From NCBI GenBank assembly GCA_002371985.1, contig DFHZ01000042.1, positions 1 to 47,120 of the forward strand: a stretch of DNA of 47,120 nt, given 5' to 3'. The stretch's first letter is position 1. Each line of letters opens with the position of its first letter. Source of the stretch: Ruminococcaceae bacterium UBA3710 (GTDB taxonomy: Bacteria; Bacillota; Clostridia; Oscillospirales; Acutalibacteraceae). The notes under the pieces were generated by a model, which saw nothing but the letters and a program-made list of their open reading frames with translations, did not search any database and was not told where the DNA came from. The position numbers were made by a program, and so were the translations under genes. This document shows positions 35,059 to 41,854 of this stretch, in pieces.

Positions 35059-35637
35059 TTATATGTATTTATTTAAAAGAATGCTTGTAAGTATTATTAC
35101 ATCTTTCGCATCAACAGAACTGTCAAGATTGAGGTCGATTTTAACCTTGTAATCTTCGGTTTTGACAAGAGATTTTTTTATGCCTACCAAATCTCTTAAA
35201 TCTACGCTTTTATCGACATTTACATCACCCGTTTCCGTAATGTAACTGCCGTTTACATAGATATTCTTAAAAGTGATTAAATGCTTTTCTCCGTTGTTTT
35301 CCATTTTTACATTATCGAAATTAACTGGAGATTTGTCGCTTAAAGATACTTTGTTGCCGATAATTATATTGCTATTCCTTTTTTCACCTGTTGCCACAAC
35401 AATATTTTTATTAACAACTATTTCGTTTTGCATTGTGTTATTGCCGATAAGTTCTATCGTATCACCATTTTTTGCATTGTCAAGTGCAGTCGCAAAACTT
35501 GAATATTCCTTAACAATACCTGTATTCCCTTGGCTTGTTATAAGGTTGGCTTTAACCTCATTTGACGAGAGAGCAAAACAGTTAAGTCCAAACGAAAATA
35601 TCGTTATACAACATAGCACCGCTATAAATCTTTTCAT
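35059..35637 (-). CDS. Secreted protein with C-terminal dockerin-like module
   Basis: A 192-residue exported protein. A signal peptide (KRFIAVLCCITIFSFGLNCFA) precedes a middle region with a periodic beta pattern (FATALDNAKNGDTIELIGNN, EIVVNKNIVVATG) like the start of a pectate-lyase-type beta helix. The C-terminus has two duplicated calcium-loop segments, GDVNVDKSVDLRDLVGIKK and LNLDSSVDAKDVIILTS, as in type I dockerins. Whether a cohesin partner exists cannot be seen here. ATG 35637 is preferred, with AAAGGA upstream; a longer in-frame start at 35688 would place extra residues before the signal peptide. No catalytic domain fits in this length. Confidence 0.75.
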   Translation of the reverse strand: MKRFIAVLCCITIFSFGLNCFALSSNEVKANLITSQGNTGIVKEYSSFATALDNAKNGDTIELIGNNTMQNEIVVNKNIVVATGEKRNSNIIIGNKVSLSDKSPVNFDNVKMENNGEKHLITFKNIYVNGSYITETGDVNVDKSVDLRDLVGIKKSLVKTEDYKVKIDLNLDSSVDAKDVIILTSILLNKYI

Positions 35638-35664
35638 AAAATCGTCCTTTCCGATTTTTATTAT

Positions 35665-35692
35665 CGTAGGGTATGATGCCCACATCATACCG
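35665..35692 (+). repeat. Hairpin repeat element, copy A
   Basis: CGTAG plus a perfect nine-base stem GGTATGATG/CATCATACC (35670-35678, 35683-35691). It is homologous, in inverted orientation, to 35791-35820, with compensating base changes in the stem. Confidence 0.65.
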
Positions 35693-35790
35693 TTAAAATA
35701 CCGAAAATCAGATGTATTTGCAAACGCAAGATAGGGATATTAAAGTTTAATAAAAACAAGATTATGCGTATATCGTGTCGAGGTTGCCGA

Positions 35791-35820
35791 CCGGTGCGAT
35801 GAAGGGCATCGCACCCTACG
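35791..35820 (-). repeat. Hairpin repeat element, copy B
   Basis: Stem GGTGCGATG/CATCGCACC (35793-35801, 35807-35815) followed by CTACG; reads CGTAGGGTGCGATGCCC on the minus strand. Partner of 35665-35692; TA in copy A is GC here on both arms. The rest of 35638-35860 shows only AAATCAGATG (35705-35714) inverted at 35840-35849. Confidence 0.65.
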
Positions 35821-35860
35821 GCACATCAATACTATATGTCATCTGATTTGCCCGAATATG

Positions 35861-36004
35861 CTAATTAAGGATTTCAAACAATCCGCCTTCCCAATCGGAT
35901 TCGTTATTATCTCCGCCGTTTTCAATCTTTTTATCCGTCGAAGTGGTTATAATATCCTCTCCAAAAGGTATAAATCCTATGGTAGGTTTTTCAAATTTTT
36001 TCAT
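35861..36004 (-). CDS. 47-residue peptide gene downstream of the GLUG/leucine-rich protein
   Basis: Starts at ATG 36004, ten bases after the stop of the surface-protein gene, with GAGG eight bases upstream, and ends at TAG 35861-35863. Product: MKKFEKPTIGFIPFGEDIIT followed by a Thr/Ser stretch, an Asn/Gly/Asp/Glu-rich part and the end WEGGLFEILN. No signal peptide, no Cys, net acidic. I recall short Clostridia peptides with a similar KK.EKP......F..EDIITTS opening but no assigned function. It could be a regulator or peptide precursor; it is probably co-transcribed with the gene before it. Short, so confidence rests on the ribosome site and position. Confidence 0.6.
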   Translation of the reverse strand: MKKFEKPTIGFIPFGEDIITTSTDKKIENGGDNNESDWEGGLFEILN

Positions 36005-36014
36005 TTTCTTAACC

Positions 36015-38096
36015 TCACTTTATATATTTGCTGACGGTTGTATTTATTTCATTCCCCGAAAACTCCGTCCCATCGGTAAATACGATATACGGCTTTATTT
36101 TTATGTTTGAAGAATAATACTCGTTTGGCACCGTCATATTGACAATAGTAAAATATTCGGCACCGTAATCACTCGCTTTAACCCTTGTTCCGCCGTTTAA
36201 CAAAGATGTATAAACCGTGTCAGTAGAATATCTTATCGGCTCGTCGTTTTCGCCGTCATTATACCCCGCAATAGTGATATAGAAACCTACTTCGCTATAA
36301 TCTTTAAGTCCATCGAGCATTGAAATAAGTCTGAGATTATAGTTACTATCAGTAGGCTTTGCTCCCGACTTTTTCTGAATTGCGGTTTTTAAATACACTT
36401 TACGCAGAGTTTCGCATTTTTCCGCCCTCTCGGCAGTACAGTTACATATCCATTCGGCATTGGTTAAATAGGTGTTGTTGCTTCCAATTGAGATTTGGTC
36501 TTTTTGGTTTTCCGTCCCGGAATAATATACGGTTTTAAGATTGTTGCAACCGGAAAATGCATTAAATCCTATACCCGTTACACTACTGGGGATTGTTATA
36601 CTCGTAAGTGCTGTACATTCGGTAAACGCCCAACCACCTATACTCGTTACGCTGTCGGGGATTGTTATACTTGTAAGTCCTGTGCAACCGGAAAATGCAT
36701 AATTGCCAATGCTTGTTACGCCGGAATTGATAACGACCGTTTTCATAGTGCTATAATATGAACGCCAAGGTGCGGTAGTAACATAAGGCCCGTTAGAAGT
36801 CCCGTTATATGAGGAAAAACTGTAATTGTACATCTCTCCGGTGCCGGATATAGTTAACGTATATGTTGATGTATCATACTCCCAAGTAAGATTCTCTCCG
36901 CAAGTGCCGGAGACAACCAAATTTCCTTGCACATTAAAGCAACGGAGTTCAGGGTACGGATAATCCGGATCGCCATCCATAGTCCATACATTTTCAAAAT
37001 CAAAGGATGAATATAACGACTGTAACTGAGCTTGCTTTGCTGTCAATTCGGTTGATCCATAATATCCGGCACCTGTGCCTGATAAATAATAACAACCTGT
37101 AATCGACCAATAATAGTTACCCGTCGTAGAGGCATAGGCGATTGCACATGCATAGGGTGGCGACTGCACAATTTCTGCAAAATTTTCTGTTACATAAATA
37201 TTACCTGTGTTGTAACAATTTCTAACCGCTCCACCGCACCAGCTTACTATACCACCGGCATAACAAGAATTAGAACGGCCTGCACGAGTGTTTCCAGATA
37301 CTACATTGGCATTATTATACGAATTAGTAATAGTTGTTACACGACTAATTTCACCCTCGCTCAAAGCACAGATGCCTCCAGCGAAAGCCGTTGAGTTTGT
37401 ACCACATGCACAAATGCGATTTGTCGCATTTACACAGCATTTGTTTATAACCGCTGCACCATAAGCTCTACCTACCAAGCCACCAACAAATGTTGTCGCA
37501 ATATTAGAGTGGCCGTAAATATCGTCTGCATAAACTCGACAGTTTTCTATTGTTCCACTTGCCCGAGCAGCAATTGCACCAACATAAACATCGTAATTGT
37601 TGTATGTTGCTTCAATAAATACATTTTGCATACTAAGATTTTTTACAGTACCAGTAACGTCTGCAAATAATCCAACATATGCTTGTTTTGTTCCTATCGG
37701 CCACGCAATAGAACTCACCCATGCATTCGCTTGTATACGCATTCCGATAATGGAATGATTGTTACCATCAAAAGTTCCGCTAAATGCATTACATCCATAA
37801 ACATCTCCACTACCAATTGGGTTCCAACCACGATGACCAAAACTCCAATCTCCATCAGTTGCCGTTGCTTCCGTTAAATCAATATCATTTGTCATTCTAA
37901 AACTCGATGACATATAATTACGAACATTATAAAGATGCTCAACGGTTGAAAGCAAATACGGATCGTCTGCCGTTCCGCTTCCACCTGCAAAACCTATTAT
38001 ATTTTCATTTGCACTTGCAGTAAATTCAAACACCCCCAACGGGCAGATTGAGATTATTAAAATAATTGATAATAAAATTGATAATAGTTTTTTCAT
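36015..38096 (-). CDS. Secreted GLUG-repeat and BspA-type leucine-rich surface protein
   Basis: A 693-residue exported protein. Signal peptide at residues 1-30 ([20 protein letters not shown]). Next comes [24 protein letters not shown], the usual opening of GLUG-type beta-helix proteins, and GLUG-like repeats to about residue 350 ([64 protein letters not shown]). Residues about 400-540 carry two to three BspA-type leucine-rich repeats ([40 protein letters not shown]). The last ~115 residues ([20 protein letters not shown]) form a separate C-terminal domain seen, from memory, in other Ruminococcus surface proteins. There is no LPXTG or SLH anchor. It probably binds host or dietary material (inference). 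Four bases after the winged-helix-like gene. Confidence 0.85.
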   Translation of the reverse strand: MKKLLSILLSIILIISICPLGVFEFTASANENIIGFAGGSGTADDPYLLSTVEHLYNVRNYMSSSFRMTNDIDLTEATATDGDWSFGHRGWNPIGSGDVYGCNAFSGTFDGNNHSIIGMRIQANAWVSSIAWPIGTKQAYVGLFADVTGTVKNLSMQNVFIEATYNNYDVYVGAIAARASGTIENCRVYADDIYGHSNIATTFVGGLVGRAYGAAVINKCCVNATNRICACGTNSTAFAGGICALSEGEISRVTTITNSYNNANVVSGNTRAGRSNSCYAGGIVSWCGGAVRNCYNTGNIYVTENFAEIVQSPPYACAIAYASTTGNYYWSITGCYYLSGTGAGYYGSTELTAKQAQLQSLYSSFDFENVWTMDGDPDYPYPELRCFNVQGNLVVSGTCGENLTWEYDTSTYTLTISGTGEMYNYSFSSYNGTSNGPYVTTAPWRSYYSTMKTVVINSGVTSIGNYAFSGCTGLTSITIPDSVTSIGGWAFTECTALTSITIPSSVTGIGFNAFSGCNNLKTVYYSGTENQKDQISIGSNNTYLTNAEWICNCTAERAEKCETLRKVYLKTAIQKKSGAKPTDSNYNLRLISMLDGLKDYSEVGFYITIAGYNDGENDEPIRYSTDTVYTSLLNGGTRVKASDYGAEYFTIVNMTVPNEYYSSNIKIKPYIVFTDGTEFSGNEINTTVSKYIK

Positions 38097-38100
38097 TCTA

Positions 38101-38349
38101 TCAATTACATCCTTTCTGCGTATTATTTTTTTGACTTATTGCATCATTAACCATTTTATCAGCCGACGGAGATAAAAAATATCTTTCGATTCCTAAAGGT
38201 GTTTTTGAAGTTTCCACAATATATCCATTTTCAATACATTCTAGTATAAACTCTTTATATATGCCAGAACTCATTCGCCTCATCTGTTCTATGGTCTTTG
38301 GTTCATTTTCCTGTTTAAGCCTTATCAAAAAATCAATTACACTTCTCAT
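38101..38349 (-). CDS. Small winged-helix-like protein
   Basis: An 82-residue protein whose first 70 residues read as a winged helix ([53 protein letters not shown]). I do not recognise a named family. ATG 38349 is chosen because GGAGG lies eight bases upstream; the longer reading to 38574 would cross the promoter and operators. It precedes the surface-protein gene by four bases and shares its consensus promoter (38434-38462), so it may regulate that operon or be its local antagonist. Confidence 0.7.
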   Translation of the reverse strand: MRSVIDFLIRLKQENEPKTIEQMRRMSSGIYKEFILECIENGYIVETSKTPLGIERYFLSPSADKMVNDAISQKNNTQKGCN

Positions 38350-38413
38350 TATAACCTCCATAATTAAAACAGTATCAATAAAATAAAGTGCGTTAATCAT
38401 CGCTCTTATATTA

Positions 38414-38462
38414 TCTATATATAGAGCACAAAAATTATACTCTATAAATAGACAATTGTCAA
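38414..38462 (-). promoter_or_regulatory. Promoter of the surface-protein operon with two palindromic operators
   Basis: Minus strand TTGACA (38457-38462), 17 bases, TATAAT (38434-38439): full consensus. TCTATATATAGA (38414-38425) covers the start-point region and TCTATAAATAGA (38441-38452) sits in the -35/-10 spacer, 27 bases apart; a half site ATAGAGCA recurs at 38421 and 38466. These are likely repressor sites. Confidence 0.75.
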
Positions 38463-38484
38463 GGGATAGAGCATAAATTATCAT
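38456..38484 (+). promoter_or_regulatory. Divergent promoter of the Cro/C1-type regulator
   Basis: TTGTCA (38456-38461), 17 bases, TATCAT (38479-38484). Its -35 overlaps the -35 of the opposite promoter, so binding of polymerase or repressor would affect both. Confidence 0.45.
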
Positions 38485-38513
38485 TTTATATATAAAATAA
38501 ATTAGGTGGTAAA

Positions 38514-38711
38514 ATGATAAGTTTTGAGCCGTTCTATCAAACATTGAAGAAAAGAAAAATGACGACATATACACTTATAAACAAATATGGTGTCAGCCGT
38601 AGCCTTTTAGATCGCCTTAAGCACAATAAACCAATAAGTACACAAACTCTGGACGATTTATGCAATTATCTCGAATGTGATGTAGAAGATGTTTTAAAGC
38701 ATAAAAAATAA
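38514..38711 (+). CDS. Cro/C1-type helix-turn-helix regulator
   Basis: A 65-residue XRE-family protein of the short HTH_26/YozG type: FYQTLKKRKMTTYTLINKYG, recognition helix VSRSLLDRLKHNKPI, STQTLDDLCNYLECDVEDVL. No extra sensing domain. AGGTGG lies four bases before the ATG. Transcribed divergently from the winged-helix/surface-protein operon, and the palindromes in between are candidate binding sites. Its stop codon is followed in the same frame by the C-terminal remnant of a different XRE protein. Confidence 0.88.
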   Translation: MISFEPFYQTLKKRKMTTYTLINKYGVSRSLLDRLKHNKPISTQTLDDLCNYLECDVEDVLKHKK

Positions 38712-38813
38712 ACCGGTATTTTAACCGCCGAAGTTTTAATAAAATTATCAGATTATTATAATGTTTCTATTGATTATCTTTTAGACAGAACGAACAACCC
38801 AGACAAAAAATAA
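38712..38813 (+). pseudogene. In-frame C-terminal remnant of a second XRE regulator
   Basis: Thirty-three codons directly after the regulator's TAA, in the same frame, reading LTAEVLIKLSDYYNVSIDYL then LDRTNNPDKK and a stop. This is the characteristic end of longer XRE repressors (..LADYYNVSIDYLLGRT..). There is no start codon or ribosome site, so it is a fragment left by recombination or truncation, or a readthrough tail. Confidence 0.65.
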
Positions 38814-38838
38814 AAGCAAGCCGATGGCTTGCTTTTTT
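38812..38838. terminator. Terminator shared by the regulator gene and glnN
   Basis: Stem GCAAGCC/GGCTTGC (38816-38822, 38826-38832), extended by AAA/TTT, loop GAT. TTTTTTAT on the plus side and TTTTATTTTTT on the minus side make it usable in both directions. Confidence 0.85.
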
Positions 38839-38945
38839 ATATTAGATGTTAGACATTAGACGGTAGACATCAGACGATATGGCAATATGGTTTAATCGTC
38901 CGCCATCTGATGTCTGAAATCTGATGTCTGATATCTGGCGTCTGT
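38838..38945. repeat. TCTGATGTCT/AGACATCAGA repeat cluster
   Basis: AGACATCAGA (38865-38874) is inverted as TCTGATGTCT at 38906-38915 and again at 38920-38929, with weaker units TTAGATGTTAGACATTAGACGG before and GATATCTGGCGTCTG after. It fills the gap between the terminator and the glnN stop. The left part matches 34654-34688 in reverse complement. Confidence 0.6.
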
Positions 38946-41035
38946 TAAACCTTAAACAGCAAATCGCCGTAGGTCGGGTAGGGCCAAGTATTTCTCGGTA
39001 CCAAAGTTTCGGCGTTATCGGAAATCGAGCGTATCTTTTCCATAATAACAAGAACGGTATCATTATAATATTTTGCCTGTTCCAAAACATCTGATATGCC
39101 TTGTGCCTTTTCGACCTCTGTATCAAGTTCCGTAGCGAGATTATAAAGCGAATCATAGCAATCGGAGAGTTTTTCGATAATATCCTTTTGTGCGGTTGAT
39201 GTTTTTCTTCCGATAGTAGCATTTATAACCCCTGCGGTTTCGCAAAGATTTCTCAATGCCTTTGAAACAGCCGGCATTATATCCCGCTTCACCATTTCGA
39301 TAAGTGTCAAAGCCTCAATATGGACTACCTTGCTGTAATTTTCAAGGGCAATATCAGCACGACATTTAAGTTCGGTTTCATTGAACACGCCGTGTCTTGC
39401 AAACATATCAATGTTTTCTTTTCTGCAAAGATACGGAATAGCCGAAGGGGTACTTCCGAGGTTAAGAAGACCTCTTCTTTTAGCCTCTTCCTGCCATTCT
39501 TTTGAGTATCCGTCGCCGTTAAAGATAATTCTCTTATGATTATGAACGGTTTCTTTTATAATTTTTGTTATTTCCGACTTTACATCGTCAGCCTTTTCGA
39601 GGCGGTCGGCAAATTCTTTAAACACATCTGCCATCATTGTATTAAGCATTACATTTGCATCTGAAATCGAAGATGCACTGCCGAGCATTCTGAACTCGAA
39701 TTTATTGCCTGTAAAGGCAAACGGAGAGGTACGGTTTCGGTCGGTGTTGTCCTTTCTTATGGTCGGTATTACTTCGGTACCGATAGTCATATTGATTTTA
39801 TGGCGGTCGTCATGGTGAACGCCGTTTTCAACAGCCTCTAAAATCTCGGTCAGTTCCTCACCCAAATACATAGAAATTATAGCGGGGGGAGCCTCTGCAC
39901 CGCCTAAACGGTGGTCATTTCCGGCGGTTGCAACCGAAATTCTAAGCAAATCCTGATGCTCGTCTACCGCTTTCATAACACCGGCAAGGCACAACAAAAA
40001 CAAATGATTATCGCTCGGATTTTTTCCGGGTTTTAACATATTTATACCCGTATCCGTAGCCAAAGACCAGTTGTTATGCTTACCGCTTCCGTTTACGCCT
40101 TTAAACGGTTTCTCGTGCAAAAGGCAGACAAGACCGTGTTTATCGGCGATTTTTTTCATAAGTTCCATCGTAAGTTGGTTATGGTCGGCGGCTATGTTGG
40201 TAGTAGTAAATATAGGAGCAAGTTCGTGTTGAGCCGGAGCGGCTTCATTATGTTCTGTCTTTGCAAAAACACCAAGTTTCCAGAGTTCGTTATCAAGTTC
40301 TTTCATAAACTCGGCAACACGGGGTTTTATAACACCGAAATAGTGGTCGTTCATTTCCTGACCCTTTGGCGGAACGGCACCTGTAAGGGTTCTTCCGCAA
40401 TACATAAGGTCGGGTCTTTTTGCAAAAAGTTCTTTATCTATAAGGAAATATTCCTGTTCGGGACCTGCGGTAGTTCTGACGGTTGTAACATCGTCCATAC
40501 CGAAAAATTTTACAATACGAAGAGCCTGTTTTGAAATTGCTTCCATACTGCGAAGAAGCGGAGTTTTTTGGTCGAGTGCTTCGCCGCCGTACGAACAAAA
40601 TGCAGTAGGAATACAAAGGGTTTTATCCTTCACAAAAGCAAAGGAACTCGGGTCCCAAGCGGTATATCCTCTCGCTTCAAATGTTGCCCTGAGTCCGCCT
40701 GACGGGAAAGAGGACGCATCGGGTTCGCCCTTTATAAGTTCCTTGCCCGAAAAGTCCATAATAATACGGCCGTCTTTTGTAGGAGCGATAAAACTGTCAT
40801 GCTTTTCTGCGGTAATTCCAGTCATTGGCTGGAACCAATGCGTAAAGTGCGTTGCACCCTTTTCAATTGCCCATTCTTTCATGGCGTTTGCGACGGTATC
40901 GGCAATCTTTGAATCTATACTCGTTCCTGCCATAACGGCACTTCTTAAAAGTTCGTATGTTTCTTTCGGCAACCGCTCTTTCATAACGGCATCGCCGAAT
41001 ACATTACTTCCAAAAATCTCTTCTATATTGTTCAA
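38945..41035 (-). CDS. glnN: Glutamine synthetase type III
   Basis: GlnN makes glutamine from glutamate, ammonia and ATP. At 696 residues it has the length of the type III dodecameric class found in Bacteroides, Clostridia and cyanobacteria. Seen: THWFQPMTGITAEKHDSF near residue 64, SSFPSGGLRATFEARGYTAWD, AGPEQEYFLI, KTEHNEAAPAQHELAPIF, NNWSLATDTGINML, and RNRTSPFAFTGNKFEFRMLG, which carry the metal, ammonium and glutamate ligands of the family. TTG start at 41035 with GGGGGA eight bases upstream. Monocistronic, with its own consensus promoter. Confidence 0.96.
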   Translation of the reverse strand: MNNIEEIFGSNVFGDAVMKERLPKETYELLRSAVMAGTSIDSKIADTVANAMKEWAIEKGATHFTHWFQPMTGITAEKHDSFIAPTKDGRIIMDFSGKELIKGEPDASSFPSGGLRATFEARGYTAWDPSSFAFVKDKTLCIPTAFCSYGGEALDQKTPLLRSMEAISKQALRIVKFFGMDDVTTVRTTAGPEQEYFLIDKELFAKRPDLMYCGRTLTGAVPPKGQEMNDHYFGVIKPRVAEFMKELDNELWKLGVFAKTEHNEAAPAQHELAPIFTTTNIAADHNQLTMELMKKIADKHGLVCLLHEKPFKGVNGSGKHNNWSLATDTGINMLKPGKNPSDNHLFLLCLAGVMKAVDEHQDLLRISVATAGNDHRLGGAEAPPAIISMYLGEELTEILEAVENGVHHDDRHKINMTIGTEVIPTIRKDNTDRNRTSPFAFTGNKFEFRMLGSASSISDANVMLNTMMADVFKEFADRLEKADDVKSEITKIIKETVHNHKRIIFNGDGYSKEWQEEAKRRGLLNLGSTPSAIPYLCRKENIDMFARHGVFNETELKCRADIALENYSKVVHIEALTLIEMVKRDIMPAVSKALRNLCETAGVINATIGRKTSTAQKDIIEKLSDCYDSLYNLATELDTEVEKAQGISDVLEQAKYYNDTVLVIMEKIRSISDNAETLVPRNTWPYPTYGDLLFKV

Positions 41036-41069
41036 AACAAAATCCCCCGTAAAAAAAGATACAATATAA

Positions 41070-41113
41070 ATTATAACTTTTCTTTGATTTTTGTCAATCT
41101 AAAAGTAACTTTT
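41070..41113 (-). promoter_or_regulatory. Promoter of glnN
   Basis: Minus strand TTGACA (41092-41097), 16 bases, TATAAT (41070-41075). A palindrome AAAAGT-A-ACTTTT (41101-41113) lies just upstream of the -35. No GlnR-type TGTnA..TnACA box was found. Confidence 0.65.
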
Positions 41114-41183
41114 ATCATTAACTTAATTTATTTTGGTATTTTGTTTGATATATTAAGCAAATGCCGTTTTAAACTTAACATTT

Positions 41184-41798
41184 TTAAGCAACTATGCTTA
41201 TATTAGACCCCATATCCTTAATATAATTACTCCAATAAAAGCAGTCGGGCAAGGATAGTTCCGTGCTGTCGCAATTCTCGATAATATAGACAAAATCGCT
41301 TCTTGAAAGACCGTTTTCGGATATGCTTTTAAAGACCGACTTTAAAATTTTATATTTTGTAAGCCTTTCGGTATCGGTACCGAGTTTTTCTACTACCTGA
41401 ACTCCCGTAAGCCTTAAATTCTCGCCGTTTTCTTCAATTTCAATTCCGCCTATTCGGTCTATTATGCCCGAAACAAGGGAATAATCTGCATAAATATGAT
41501 AATCGACCGAATAGCCCCTATATTCATTTTCTATATCATTTATATTATCGACAGTAATTACCGTTATGCCCGTTTTCAAAAAATCAAGATAAAAAAGCAG
41601 TCCTGTATTATCGGGCATTGACAGTAACAGTCCGCAATTTGTCGGTGTATTATTGGCATACGGTTCATCATTCTTAACCTTTTCGACATCGGTTTTTGCC
41701 TTTTCGGTTTCGGACGAAAGATAGGCATAAGAAACTCCGACAAAGAATACCACACAAATAAGACAACTTACACTTGCCTTAAAAAACCTTTTTTTCAT
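41184..41798 (-). CDS. Membrane-anchored degenerate LCP-like protein
   Basis: A 204-residue protein with an N-terminal transmembrane/signal segment (SCLICVVFFVGVSYAYL) and an outside domain. The pattern GLLLSMPDNTGLLFYLDFLK, ITVITVD, YSLVSGIIDRIGGIEIE and LTGVQVVEKL follows the middle of LCP domains (..D.I.IL..., ..VGGI.V.., L.G.QA..Y.R), but the catalytic Arg and Asp residues and the C-terminal part are missing, and it is about half the usual size. A non-catalytic LCP relative is inferred. It lies 57 bases after mutS2, and its ribosome site is inside that gene's terminator. Confidence 0.65.
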   Translation of the reverse strand: MKKRFFKASVSCLICVVFFVGVSYAYLSSETEKAKTDVEKVKNDEPYANNTPTNCGLLLSMPDNTGLLFYLDFLKTGITVITVDNINDIENEYRGYSVDYHIYADYSLVSGIIDRIGGIEIEENGENLRLTGVQVVEKLGTDTERLTKYKILKSVFKSISENGLSRSDFVYIIENCDSTELSLPDCFYWSNYIKDMGSNISIVA

Positions 41799-41801
41799 AA
41801 A

Positions 41802-41840
41802 AAATCACCCATTTTGTATTTTTGCCAAAATGGGTGATTT
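41802..41840 (-). terminator. Terminator after mutS2 containing the next gene's ribosome site
   Basis: Fourteen-base perfect stem (AAATCACCCATTTT 41802-41815 with 41827-41840), 11-base loop. On the minus strand the 3' arm ends GGGTGATTT, continues as T residues and leads straight to the ATG at 41798, so the only plausible Shine-Dalgarno (GGGTGA) is base-paired. Confidence 0.8.
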
Positions 41841-41854
41841 ATATTCTTTAAATG

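Noticed and set aside
38350..38574. N-terminal extension of the winged-helix-like gene to 38574
   Set aside because: It would span the promoter and both palindromes and overlap the divergent gene; GGAGG supports 38349.
38838..38945. Possible CRISPR array
   Set aside because: The repeats are short (about 10 bases), imperfect and partly inverted, with no uniform spacers and no cas genes nearby.
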